Below, in pieces: positions 1 to 10,179 of a DNA stretch of 64,000 nucleotides; within the stretch, counting starts at the first letter, position 1, and each line of letters begins with the position of its first letter. Origin of the DNA: Solea solea. Its lineage: Eukaryota; Chordata; Actinopteri; Pleuronectiformes; Soleidae. The translations under genes and the position numbers were made by a program. Under the pieces are notes generated by a model. That model saw nothing but the letters and a program-made list of their open reading frames with translations, was not told the origin of the DNA and searched no databases. The stretch is taken from positions 2,941,239 through 3,005,238 of the forward strand of contig NC_081144.1 in assembly GCF_958295425.1 (NCBI RefSeq), in the 5' to 3' direction.

Positions 1-317
1 ACTGGGAAAAGACAGTGAAGGGCGTAAGCTACACGCAGCACACACAGAATGTCATTTAAAATGTACTAACAAATGCTCATCTGATCCACTTCAAACCTTA
101 GTTATATATACTGATAGAACATCACAACAGTTTAGTTGTATTTGGACGGGTGGTTCTTTAAATGCTGCTTTTCTGAATGTTACTTGATACAAAGAAAAGG
201 TAACGTAACTTTAGTATTAGAGCCAAAATATTTTGTTGCCATGACGAGATTAGACCGTCGCTAGACAGGTTAGTTTTACCCTACCGATGATGTGTTGTTG
301 CAATAGTAATCCTGACA

Positions 318-895
318 TGTTGAGTTTAAAGGCGACATGTCGAGATTCAACTGAAAATTTTGAGAATAAAGTTGAGTATCATGTCGAGATTTAAGTTGCG
401 TGCTCCACAGAAGCTGCCACTGAATCCGCACAGTCAGTCTCAGACGTGGTTGAAATGTGAGTGTGAGTATTTTACCTGCTGGAACTCTTTTCTTGAAAAT
501 ATCAATAACTTAAAGTCTCTCTTTTTGGTGACGTTACCGACAATTCTCAATATTCCAACTTAACTCTGGAATCACAACATAATCTCAAGGCACTGCATAG
601 ACAACATTATCGAGAGCATAGAAACCCTAATAAACACTAATAGGAAGAAAATCTCTGACAGAACCAGACTCAAAGATGTGTGGCAAAATCTGCCTAGACA
701 GGTTGGGGTGAAAGGAAAAATGGGCAAACAATTGTATCAAGTTATAAGTTTCGACAGGACAGTGATGACGTGTGTTTATAGAACTACAATGTCATTTATA
801 CAAGCATAAATGTGTATAAAATTTTATCTCAACATGTCGACTAAATCTCGACGTGATATTCCAACTTCACTCTTGAAGTTTCCAGAATAAAGACA
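318..895. repeat. Inverted-repeat element remnant with CATGTCGAGATTT motifs
   Basis: The left part (about 318-402) carries repeated units around CATGTCGAGATT and GAGAATAAAGTTGAG. The right part (about 826-895) carries the same units on the opposite strand (CTCAACATGTCGAC, AAATCTCGACGTGATATTCC). The intervening ~430 bp has no credible ORF. Oppositely oriented arms of one motif suggest a degraded palindromic or MITE-like element. The family name is not known to me. Confidence 0.4.
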
Positions 896-950
896 ACTCA
901 ACTAGTACACGTGTGCCATTTTATTCATTCATTTATTCATATTCTTATAG

Positions 951-1036
951 CTGAAAGGGATCAAAAAACAATGTTTGGAACCAATACTGTGGGACAGGAC
1001 ACATCAGGAGCCTCCTCTTCCACACCAAAACCTGAG
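951..1036 (+). CDS. Candidate internal exon of an unidentified gene
   Basis: A pyrimidine/AT-rich stretch ending in TTATAG precedes position 951. The segment stays open in one frame and reads ERDQKTMFGTNTVGQDTSGA followed by SSSTPKPE. It ends with CCTGAG followed by GTAAGG, a good donor in phase 0; the start would complete a split codon (two bases). The composition (Gly/Ser/Thr-rich, hydrophilic) looks protein-like. An 86-nt open stretch with splice sites can arise by chance, and I recognise no family. It could be the 3' part of a gene that starts upstream of the window. Confidence 0.22.
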
Positions 1037-3880
1037 GTAAGGTTCCATTTTCCTGTGCAACATCTTTGGTAAACCTTAAGGAAACTCACTCCTTTTCCAA
1101 AGCCACAAGAAGAGTTTGACTGTATTCATCTGACTGTCATGTTTTTGTCACACTATTTTGTCTATTACAGAATTATTTGACATGTCATGACAGGTCACAG
1201 TAGGAAAAAACACCGGTGTAAATCATCATATTAATGATTTTTTTTTTTTTTTACAGCACATTTTCCTCATTCTCTGTCATTTTGCAGCAAAGAATCTTTT
1301 ACTTCAGGGTCCAAACTCAGGAAGTTGGATTTGTTTGTCTTCCCGTTATACAGTACTTCATTTTTCACTACACAGAACATTTAGTTGGAGACACAGTAGA
1401 GTACACTGAAATGCTCAGGCATGTGCGCACACACACACAGCAGGAGAGCAGGAGGATTTTGCATTATTTATTTTCAAAATTTAATCTCTGTCTTTGGCGG
1501 TGTGTCTGTTGCTCTGAGAATCCCATTATCTCTCAATAACCTGTGAGGCGCCGGTGTGTTTCTTCAGCCGGAGACCGTGATTAGTGCACTACTACCACAT
1601 GCTACGGCTCACTTATCACCGCGCTGCCTCTCACTCTCTCTCTCCTCTCTCCTCTCTCCCTGTGTGTCTGCCCTCCTTCGTCTTCATACCCCTCCATCAC
1701 AGTCAGGCAGTGTCTGGGCCGGAGTCATAATTGTGGTAGATGGAGTCGATGTTTCGCGCTCTCTCTCGCACACCCAGCTGAAATGGCAGATGTGAGGTTT
1801 AAAAAACGAAAAAATGTCATTCTTCCAAATCGGGGAGGGATGAAACACAATTATTTATAATGAATCTTTTTTTTTTATCTCAATGAGCTACTTGGTCGGC
1901 GAAAATTTGGTAAGAAATAATTTCAACCTGTCACAAAGAGCTATCCTTTCATTTTACAACACTAGTCATCAAAATCGGAATATTTTAATGATTATCAGTT
2001 TTTATAGCAACGAGTCTCTTCAGCTCTTAGCATCTGAAGCTTATGTTTAACCCTTACACCACCATTATAATGTTTAAACATACAGGAGATACAGAGGCTA
2101 TAAGAATGTGCAATATAGAGTGTATTATATCCTTTTTTCCAGCACAACCTATAGGGAAAATCGCCTATGAGATAAAAGTACTAAAAAAATTTAAAATCGG
2201 ATTTGAATTTGTGAAATTTGGAAATGTGTCACAGTTCAAAGTTCCCTCTGCTCGTTTTTATGAACAAAAAGAAAAGAAAAATGTGATTTCTGCACAATTT
2301 CTGCACATAACTTTGACCCAACAACACGTAAGAAGATGAAACCCACCCCACACACATTTTAATGCCTGAATATGTGACCTATAAACACACACCCAGGATG
2401 TCCATATAAGGAGTTGTGTATTATTCCCACGGCAAATTACCCATGGGTGCACCTGCGGCACAGATCCACGCCACGTGAGCACTAAGGGTTAATGAGGCTA
2501 TAGCTGCATCTCACAGAGATCTCAACTCAACTCAAATCCTCTTTAATCATATTTGCAGCCGTTGTGCTTCTCCTGTCTCTGTGTGGGAATGTGTGAGAGT
2601 ATAACCTCACATGTGTGACTTACCTGGAGTTCTTGCAGTTCTTCTCCACTTTCTCACCCACCACGAGCCCCCCCTCAGTTTCATAAATCAGGTAGCGGAA
2701 AATAGTGATATTTACCAAATTACACCAAATGTATATGCCACACCATGCACATGCTGTTCACATCTTCCTGCTCCACGTGACAGAGCAGCTGTGTCATGTT
2801 TATGGCAAAACGTGGGTCGTTAGAAACACAATGAAGCTTTTAGACTTTTCTGTTTGCAGACGCAGAATCATGGAGAGCACAACGATACAATGACAACCTT
2901 CTACATTCTATTTGATACATTTTCTTTGTTTTCTGGCCTTTTTCAGACCTCCACGGTGGTCGGGGGCTTCATTCTGTCTGTCAGTGTCAGACGTGACCAA
3001 AATGTCATCCATCTGCCTCTCTTCTATCAGCTTCTGTTACAATTCCCGCTATTTTCTACATTTTACATTTCTGTATTTAGAGTTTCAGATAGAAAAAACA
3101 ATGATGTCCCCATTTGGGACATATTTAACCAAGAAGGTCTCCAGCCCTGAGAGATCAGCATCGGGACGCTACACTCTCTTCCAACGGTTTGGGTATTTCG
3201 GGTTGCTTGGGTGCAGCTTCTCCACATGGATGACAGCAACAAGTTCACACAGCTACTATTTGAAAGCATGGTGAAGATGAAACCATGTCCATGGTTATTG
3301 TTTCCTGGATGTGCAAAGGCAGCGTGAGAGAGTCTTGTGAACATCCAAACATCCAAAGAGAGCCATGACTCTGTCTCTAGATGAAATTGTCTGTCTTTCT
3401 TTGGCAAAAAGATGAAGAAACAAACACAAACATGTGTCTCTCACCTCTTTTTTGTGGCTACTTTTGAGAATCTTAATCAGAAAGTGAACCTCAGGGACGG
3501 CCTGCTGATGACGGCCTGATTGTGATCAGTGGGGAGAGTTCAGCGCCATTGACCGTCTTGATGAGCAACACATTGACCAGGGATCTGATGTCTGATCAGC
3601 AACGACGCTTTTTCCAACCTCTCGCACACCTTGAGAGGAATGGACAAAAAAAAAGTGGAGTATCGTCGATGCACGTCATGCGTGACAAAGACGGCTCGGG
3701 CAGAGTGAGACAGTGAATGAAACAATCAGAGTCAGACCCATGGGGCTGCCATGAAAAGGTGTCCACGTAAAAACCAATCCAGACTGTGAAGATGAATCGT
3801 CACATGGAATAATAAGTCAGATTCTCACCTTGCTTTTACTTGGTTACTTGGAGGTAGAAAGAGCACTGAAATACTCTACT
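1037..3880. other. No recognisable gene
   Basis: Only short chance ORFs are present. There is a T-run at 1238-1253, a TCTC-rich tract at about 1625-1670 and poly-purine patches. A TTTTTCAG acceptor-like site at 2941-2946 opens a frame reading STVVGGFILSVSVRRD, but no good donor follows, so it is not called. Confidence 0.5.
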
Positions 3881-3884
3881 TAAG

Positions 3885-4120
3885 CTGTAGTGTGTAACCT
3901 TTAAATATTAACAAATGAAACATTCAAACCATTGTCAAATGTGTTCGCACATGCCGATAATGTCTCACGACTCTGTGTTTCTCAGTGTTTTGTGTTTATG
4001 TTGCCGGTGTCATTCCCGCACTGCTCACAGGGTAACGCATTTGGAAGCTCAGCAGCTAAATGACGCTAATAATGTGAGTTGGACTTTGGCTGAAAACGGT
4101 CAGAGGCTCCATGGAACGAT
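3885..4120. repeat. Dispersed repeat fragment, related to 59585-59655
   Basis: The segment contains GTAGTGTGTAACCTTTAAAT and CATTCAAACCATTGTCAAAT. A near match to the second motif (CATTCAAACCGTTGTCAAAT) recurs near 59611. The resemblance between two distant non-coding places indicates copies of a mobile repeat, probably a MITE end. The boundaries are approximate. Confidence 0.35.
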
Positions 4121-4251
4121 ACAAAAGTGAATCTTCCGCTATCTTCTGATACTGAAAATGTGTGCTCTGCCATCAGAACCCACATCAAATCAAATGCTTC
4201 CCATTCTACTGCCTGACCAACGAGCTAGCCAGCATGTCCATGCGGTTATGC

Positions 4252-4449
4252 GCTGACAATATGGGTCCCAAGTTGTTTTGTCCAAGGTTTCCATCGCGCC
4301 CCCGACCCGTGTTTGCGCACATGGGCTTCCCATGTCACCGACCACAAGCCCATGCCCGCTTAGCACCCAGGTAGCCTGGAAAGGGTATAAAGTGGGTATG
4401 GACACCATCGAAACCGCGGGCAAACCCACTTGGGACCCATATTGTCAGC
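4252..4449. repeat. Perfect 22-bp inverted repeat flanking a 154-bp core
   Basis: The left arm 4252-4273 begins GCTGACAATATGGG and ends TCCCAAGT. The right arm 4428-4449 is its exact reverse complement. The core contains further CATGGG/CCCATG words in both orientations (for example 4320-4335), so the whole unit is a nested palindrome. This matches the architecture of a short non-autonomous palindromic element. No coding content is credible. Confidence 0.6.
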
Positions 4450-4755
4450 CCATGTGCCACTCATTGGTTCCAGGACACAGTCTGTATACATAACTATGTT
4501 AAAGGACGGTCATACAACAGAAAACATACCTCGGTATGATAGAAAACACAAATCTAACGTCAGTAAACATTTAGTAAATAGATAAAATAAGTGACAATAA
4601 ACACAAACTGACTTAGTAACTTACTATTTAGCACATTGAAGCCATACACAGTGGAAGTTATCCTTTTACTCACCAACAACAGTTAGCTTAACATGAGTGA
4701 TTGTCATTAATGGTGTGTGACTTGTGTGTGTGTGTGTGTGTTTGTCTGGGTTCAG

Positions 4756-4938
4756 AGAAAATGCGGCCCGAGTCGTACTCTAGTGTGTCAAGCTTGGGAA
4801 GACCACCTGGGTTGTCAGTCAAATCACAGAGAAAGCGCTCTTTGTTAAGTGACACTCATCAGCAGCAGCAGCAGGTGGTGATTCACCCTATTGACTTGTC
4901 CCCAGGAGACAGCGCGGGGACCCGTAGTCACTTGTGGT
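4756..4938 (+). CDS. Candidate internal exon, Ser/Gln-rich, gene unidentified
   Basis: A TG-rich tract and TTTGTCTGGGTTCAG form a plausible acceptor, with the exon starting at 4756. The open frame reads EKMRPESYSSVSSLGRPPGL, then SVKSQRKRSLLSD, a Gln run from CAG codons (about 4860-4873), and VVIHPIDLSPGDSAGTRSHL. It ends at TTGTG followed by GTGAGC (donor, phase 2). If the donor is not used, the frame stops at TGA 4938-4940, which would make this a last exon. The peptide looks like a basic, phosphorylatable cytoplasmic segment. I do not recognise the protein. Start phase 1 and end phase 2 do not join directly to the candidate at 951-1036 (which ends in phase 0), so either an exon is missing between them or they are unrelated. 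Confidence 0.35.
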
Positions 4939-4940
4939 GA

Positions 4941-5550
4941 GCCTCTCTCGCCACAAAACAATGCTCCACATCTTCGTCTGCTGTCAGTGCCAATAGAGGT
5001 GCGCCTGAATCAGTACTAACATCGTTGTTTTCATGTTTTCATTACATTAGGGTCACAACTGTTGATCTCCAGCTTCATCTTTGCTAAGGAGGTTGTGTTC
5101 AGTTTCCCGTCAGTATTGTCATTCCATCTGAATTTGGACCACATTATATCCGACATCAGACATTGTCTCCTGGGATGACGAGACGATCGTTGTTTACGGT
5201 AAAGAGCAGCGACTGGGTCGTCTGTCCCACCGGCCTATATTGTCCATCAATCAAGAGACATTGTCTCTCTCACTGTAAAGGTCATACTGCAAAGAGTTAA
5301 TGTCCATCAAAGACGATCATGTTTTGTCATGACGGACAGTGTCGAATGTCTCCGAAAGACAGACAAAGGCAGGATTAGAATTAAATCAAGAATTAATCAG
5401 AGGTGCCACGCTGTTTTAATCACATGCTTTTTCTACTGAGAGAAGCAATTGAGCAGCCTCACACACACACACACACAAGTAGAATCCTCATAGACATAAA
5501 GCATTCCCTAGCCCCTTACCCTTAATCCAGGTCTTAACACCCCAAAGGGT
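4941..5550. other. No recognisable gene; short (CA)n at 5460-5477
   Basis: No supported ORF or splice pair was seen. The stretch 5490-5545 resembles the reverse-strand form of the GAGGACC/TTAAGG-type repeat found at 9735-9875. Confidence 0.4.
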
Positions 5551-5554
5551 CCAG

Positions 5555-5996
5555 TTTGTAAAGGTAAAGCCCTGGGTCAGGTTTGTGTTTCAACTGAGAA
5601 CAGCAGTTCTACCTTTACTTGGTAGGCGAGGTGTGTACTCTAAGGGAAGGGTGCCATAAAACGGTTATTTTGGTACTGTTTGTAATGGAATCCCAATGAG
5701 ATGGTCTTAAAGCGTGTTTCCATCGTAGTAAAATAAAATTTTGCCGTGTTTACACCGAGTGGAACGGTTGGGTTCATTATGGTACAGTATGATACATATT
5801 TTCTTTGTGTTTCCATTAGGAATAGTACTAAATAAATGGCCCCAACCAGTTGCTGCTTACCGTACCATAACTCTGGTACCCCATGGGAAGGGTACCAAAA
5901 AATGGAACTGTTGGGGCCAGTTATTTTGGTACTATTCCGAATGGAAACACAAAAAAATATGTACACAGAACCAAAACCATTCCACTCTGTGGAAAC
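5555..5996. repeat. Palindromic GGTACC-rich non-autonomous element
   Basis: 5748-5996 is an imperfect inverted repeat. GTTTACACCGAGTGGAACGG at the left mirrors CCATTCCACTCTGTGGAAAC at the right. TTGTGTTTCCATTAGGAATAGTACT mirrors AGTACTATTCC...ATGGAAACACAA (about 5805-5830 against 5928-5952). The leading part (5555-5625) is shared with the copy at about 12110-12392 (GGTAAAGCCCT, GGTCAGG, TTGTGTTTC, GAACAG, TACCTTTACTT). There is no transposase, so it is MITE-like. Apparent ORFs across it (5741-6255 and antisense) are by-products of the palindrome. Confidence 0.6.
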
Positions 5997-8900
5997 TTGG
6001 CTTTATTGGCCCATCACACTTTCATTGTGCTGTCCTTACAATGTTCTCCAATCCAGCATTATATCATTCAAACGTGAAGCTACACCTGGTTTTTATAGAG
6101 GAGAAACTACTACACATCCGGAGCTGCAGTGCATAGTGTTACGGCAGCAGAATGATGTGATTTATACACTCTTTTTTCATTTTAATGAACCCACAGATAC
6201 AGCGTGGCTCACTGGTGTGTTTTTAATAGTTTTTGTTGGGCATCGGTGGAAGTAAATGGCACAGGGGAATACACCAGCAGGCTTTCACTCTTAGCACGAT
6301 CCATTTATTGTTCATTTAGTCTTTTCATGTGATGGTGGGAAGAGAACTACGACACCAGATACGGTTATCTCCATCCTTTCACTCTAAGCCTAAGCTTTCT
6401 GCTTCCTTTTCATGGAATTTTAAACACAACAATGGCAAAATCAATCACCAGCGTGTTTGGGAACTTTGCATAGCTCTTGAATGTCTGAAACAACATTATT
6501 TAAAGATGGCTCGTAATTAAGTGTGATTTATTCATTGTACGGCTGAATGAAGGCGTGGTTTGTTTAGGATATTGACAGGAAGTTGAAAGGGGGACGTCTG
6601 ACAAAGGTGGGACAGATGCTCACCGCACGAGTCAACTGAATGACTATAATCGCTTTACTTAGGCTCTTTTTGTCACAGCTCTAACAGCATTTGAAGCTGC
6701 TCTGAAAGTAAGTTGATTTTGGTTAAAGAAGGACCTTACAAGAGAAGAATGGTGTGGTGATTGTAGCGTCGGTGTCATCCTCATTGTCCTGATGCCATGA
6801 ATAAGACGGGATTCGTGTTCCCTTTTCTTCTTCCTTTTTTTTTTTTTACACAATACACATTCAAAATAACACCTGCATCTGTGGGCTCCGGCGGATGCTC
6901 GGAAATGAACTATGTCTATATAGTGTCTTGTTTACTCGCAGCTGACCTATTCCCCCCTGTCTGTGTGAGATGGAGTCGTTCCCGTGTGGTGAAAAGTTCA
7001 AATGTCACGTTCAAAATAAATCCAGCCAAAATGACCTTTTTGACCCATTCCTGCCACGTTTTGCTGCCCTCATCGTGTTTTTTTTCCCTCCTCCTGCTTC
7101 CAAAATGAAGCATTTTCATATTCTTTACTGAGTCTCAGCCGCTTTGACGTCTTACGGCGACTGAAGGCACGCGGGGGCCGAGCGGTGAGAGTCAGAGAGT
7201 GGTGTGACTTTAACGTCGCTTTTATAGATAATGGCTTTTTGATGAGGTTCAGTGCTCAAACAAGAATATGACGGAGGCCACACACACACTCACTGAGATT
7301 GATTCTTTGAGTCGGCTCTGACAACTTTGATAGATTTTAGTTAGAAGCCACAGAGCTGAGTTGAGACCTTTTTTTTTTTTACTATAATTATTTTGTTTCA
7401 CTGTGATTGTTTTTGGTGAATGGGTGAAAAAAAAAATCAACTTATTCAGTATTTGAATGTCTGTCATTTTCAAGTCTCTTTATATGTTGTATCCTTTATT
7501 ACATGTCTAGTTATATATATATCTATATATTATAGATATATATACATATATATAGTATATACATTGTAACCAAATAATATACAATTATTAATATAAATTT
7601 AGGTGTAAAACTGATGAATCACTTACTCTTTACATAATAATTTTAAGCTTCACTTCTTTCTTTCTGCAGTAGCATGGCACTTTCTTCTATTATACAACAA
7701 CAACATTCTTTATACAGTAGATGATGAAAGAGTTAATGTTTTTGCAATCTTGCAGCACATTGTCTTTGAATTTATCAATTCTCTCACAAAGTCTGGCACA
7801 AAATGGTGAGATATGATCCATCCATGCTTTCATACCTAATTTCTTACTGGTTAACCTGCTAATCATGGGACCTTCTAGAACAGTGTACCTTTGAAGTCTT
7901 TTTTGCAAAATACAATGAGGTTTGTCCTTCAATATTTCCCTCATTCAAGTGTTAATTTACTTTACACACTCCACATCACATCTCTAGTTTACGAGCTGCT
8001 CCTGTGTGACCAGTCTCACGTTCGTGTGACCGGTCTCAGACCTGCTCCCCGTCTTTTGCTCCCTGTCAGATGCTGCTGTCACTGTCTCGCTGCCCTGCCA
8101 ACCAAACGCCTGCCTGCTGCCACACTGATGGAGCTGAGACACAGTGAGGCTGACAGTCATTGTGACTCACCGGCCCCACATGGGTTCTCTAAAGACACCC
8201 TTGCGCATTCAGCATCACCCAGCAACTTACACAACAGGATACAATACTGAATTGGAGTCTGGTATTACTGAAAGTTTGTGTTTTATGGCTCTTTGGCTTT
8301 AGTTTTATTGAGCTTTATTAATTACACTTCACATAAAAAAAAACACAATGTCAACAATATCTATAATTCTAGAACAAATACTCCAATATTTGCCCATTCC
8401 CAGGTGAGAGTTTTGCTTTAAATGCTAAATGTTGATATGATACCAACAAAATAACTTGCTAAAATGTTTAAATGTGACTTTAACATTTGATTCTGTTGAC
8501 TCAGCAGATTTTAAGAATGTGGTATGCAACATGGGAGGTTGTGCAATTACAGAAAAAGTACTATAGCAGTATAATGAATGAAGTATGTATGTAGTTGTGC
8601 ACATTCAAGTGTTTTAAAAGCTGATAACTCTGACTGGCGTGATCTACGTAGGTAAGCGACGTACAGAAGAGGCGTTCAGTGGCAGAAGCGTTTGAAAACA
8701 GTTTCGCCGCACATTGCATGAGCAATAATTGCGGCCTTTCACTGTGAACATTTGGGCTAGGTACTTTCACATGTAACTAATAATTAACAGGGTTTCCTGA
8801 CAGCAACTGCCACCCACATATCACTTTACATTAACTACAGAGGCAAGGGAAAAGGCCAAACACCATCACGTATTGTTTGGAGGCAACAGTAAGACACCGA

Positions 8901-9360
8901 CAGGAGAGAATTAAAAAGATAAAGATAGCAAAGATCTGCTGTTTTACTCCCCACCACCACCACCACCCCACACCCAACCCTTTCTCTGTGATAGCTGCAG
9001 TGCTGTGGGCTGTAATAGAGAAGAGGCAGCATTAGGCACACTCAACACCAAGGTAGCGGTAACTTGCAGCCGAACTCCACAGAGTCCTCTCTGTCTGTAA
9101 TCAGTGGAGTGAGTGGGGAGTCACACCTTCTCTCTCCTCCGCACAAACAATCCCCATCTCCTGTCTTCTTCTTTTTATCACTGCTTTTATTTCCTTTTCC
9201 CCCTCCTTGTTCATGCTGCCTTCTGTTAACGTACATTTATATTTGTATGTGTTTGTTGCTTTGTTACGCTCATATTTTTGTAATAACTGCATACATACAC
9301 ACATATGAACGCATACATATATAAATATAAATGTCCATTTTAAAGCCCTGGTCATAATTG
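5997..9360. other. Repeat-poor region without a recognisable gene
   Basis: Only short ORFs without domain resemblance occur. An AT palindrome lies at 7510-7562 (TATATATATCTA and TAGATATATATA arms). Two related units, GTGTGACC(A/G)GTCTCA, occur in tandem at about 8006-8041. CACCAC triplets lie at 8951-8966. Confidence 0.5.
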
Positions 9361-9367
9361 TGTGCCG

Positions 9368-9710
9368 ATATATACAGTAATGTGCAAAAGTGTCGGCGCA
9401 CCACCGGCTTTGTTGTCTTTGATCATTGCCATTTGACTTGGAATAATGTAACTGAAATATTAGCAAACGTGTGTATATGTGAAGCTGGAGCATGTCTTGA
9501 ATGACCTTTTTCATTAATAGAAGCAAACACAGGTTTTTACCAGTAACATTAATCCAGTTTTAAAAAGAGAGCCAGAGTTTGTGCCAAAGTGACAGTTGAA
9601 CCAGAAGAAGCTGTTGTTTAAGAATGTGTTATTTTAAAAGTGCATACACGTTTCCTGTGTTTTCTGGATGGGTTCCAATAAACTTATTGAGAAGTAACTG
9701 TATGGTAGGA
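9368..9710. repeat. Possible Tc1/mariner-type MITE remnant
   Basis: The left edge carries TACAGTAATGTGCAAAAGTGTCGGCGCACC, which resembles the GTGCAAAAGTCTTAGGCACC-type ends common in fish mariner-like short elements. The right edge contains TTCCAATAAACTTATTGAGAAGTAACTGTA. There is no transposase reading frame. The family assignment is from memory and tentative. Confidence 0.35.
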
Positions 9711-9734
9711 TCATTATAGCATTGCTACAACAAT

Positions 9735-9875
9735 GTGTGTATCTTTGTGAGGACTAAAAGAACTTATATAAACCATTGGGATTGAGGGAATTTTGGCTGG
9801 TCCTCGCATTCTGTCGCCCCTTAAAAGGGCTTTTTGAGGGTTAAGGGGTTTAGGTTTATGGATGCTGGGTGTGCG
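9735..9875. repeat. GAGGAC / TTAAGGG teleost dispersed repeat
   Basis: It contains TTTGTGAGGACTAAAAG, TTTTGGCTGGTCCTCGCATT and AAAGGGCTTTTTGAGGGTTAAGG, with a TG-rich tail. Related sequence recurs at 49950-50190 and in pieces at 12400-12470 and 12915-12975. The repeated occurrence beside GT microsatellites supports a dispersed microsatellite-associated element. Confidence 0.45.
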
Positions 9876-10179
9876 TGTGTGAGAGAACAGCACTTGTGTG
9901 ATCCTTTGATATGAACTTATCAAAGAACAAAAATTAACAAAGGACAAAAGCCGTATGCCATCAGTATATTTGAATAGTGCACCTCGCAGTGCATTGCCCA
10001 TGAGACCGTAAAAGAAGAATAAGAAGAACGAATAATTGAGAATCAAAGAATGAAGACGAGGATGAAGGATAAAGGATTGTTATGGATGATTGAAGAAGAG
10101 GAACTTTGAACTGTGGAGGGCAGCATTAGACCTCTCAGTGTAAACATGGTTCTCTTTTTTCTCTCTATTTTTAAATCCA

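Noticed and set aside
2854..3274. Overlapping ORFs after a TTTTTCAG acceptor-like site at 2946
   Set aside because: No usable donor follows and the frames lack any recognisable motif.
5640..6255. Three overlapping ORFs of 108-139 codons on both strands
   Set aside because: The sequence is a palindromic element, so both strands read similarly. No domain is present.
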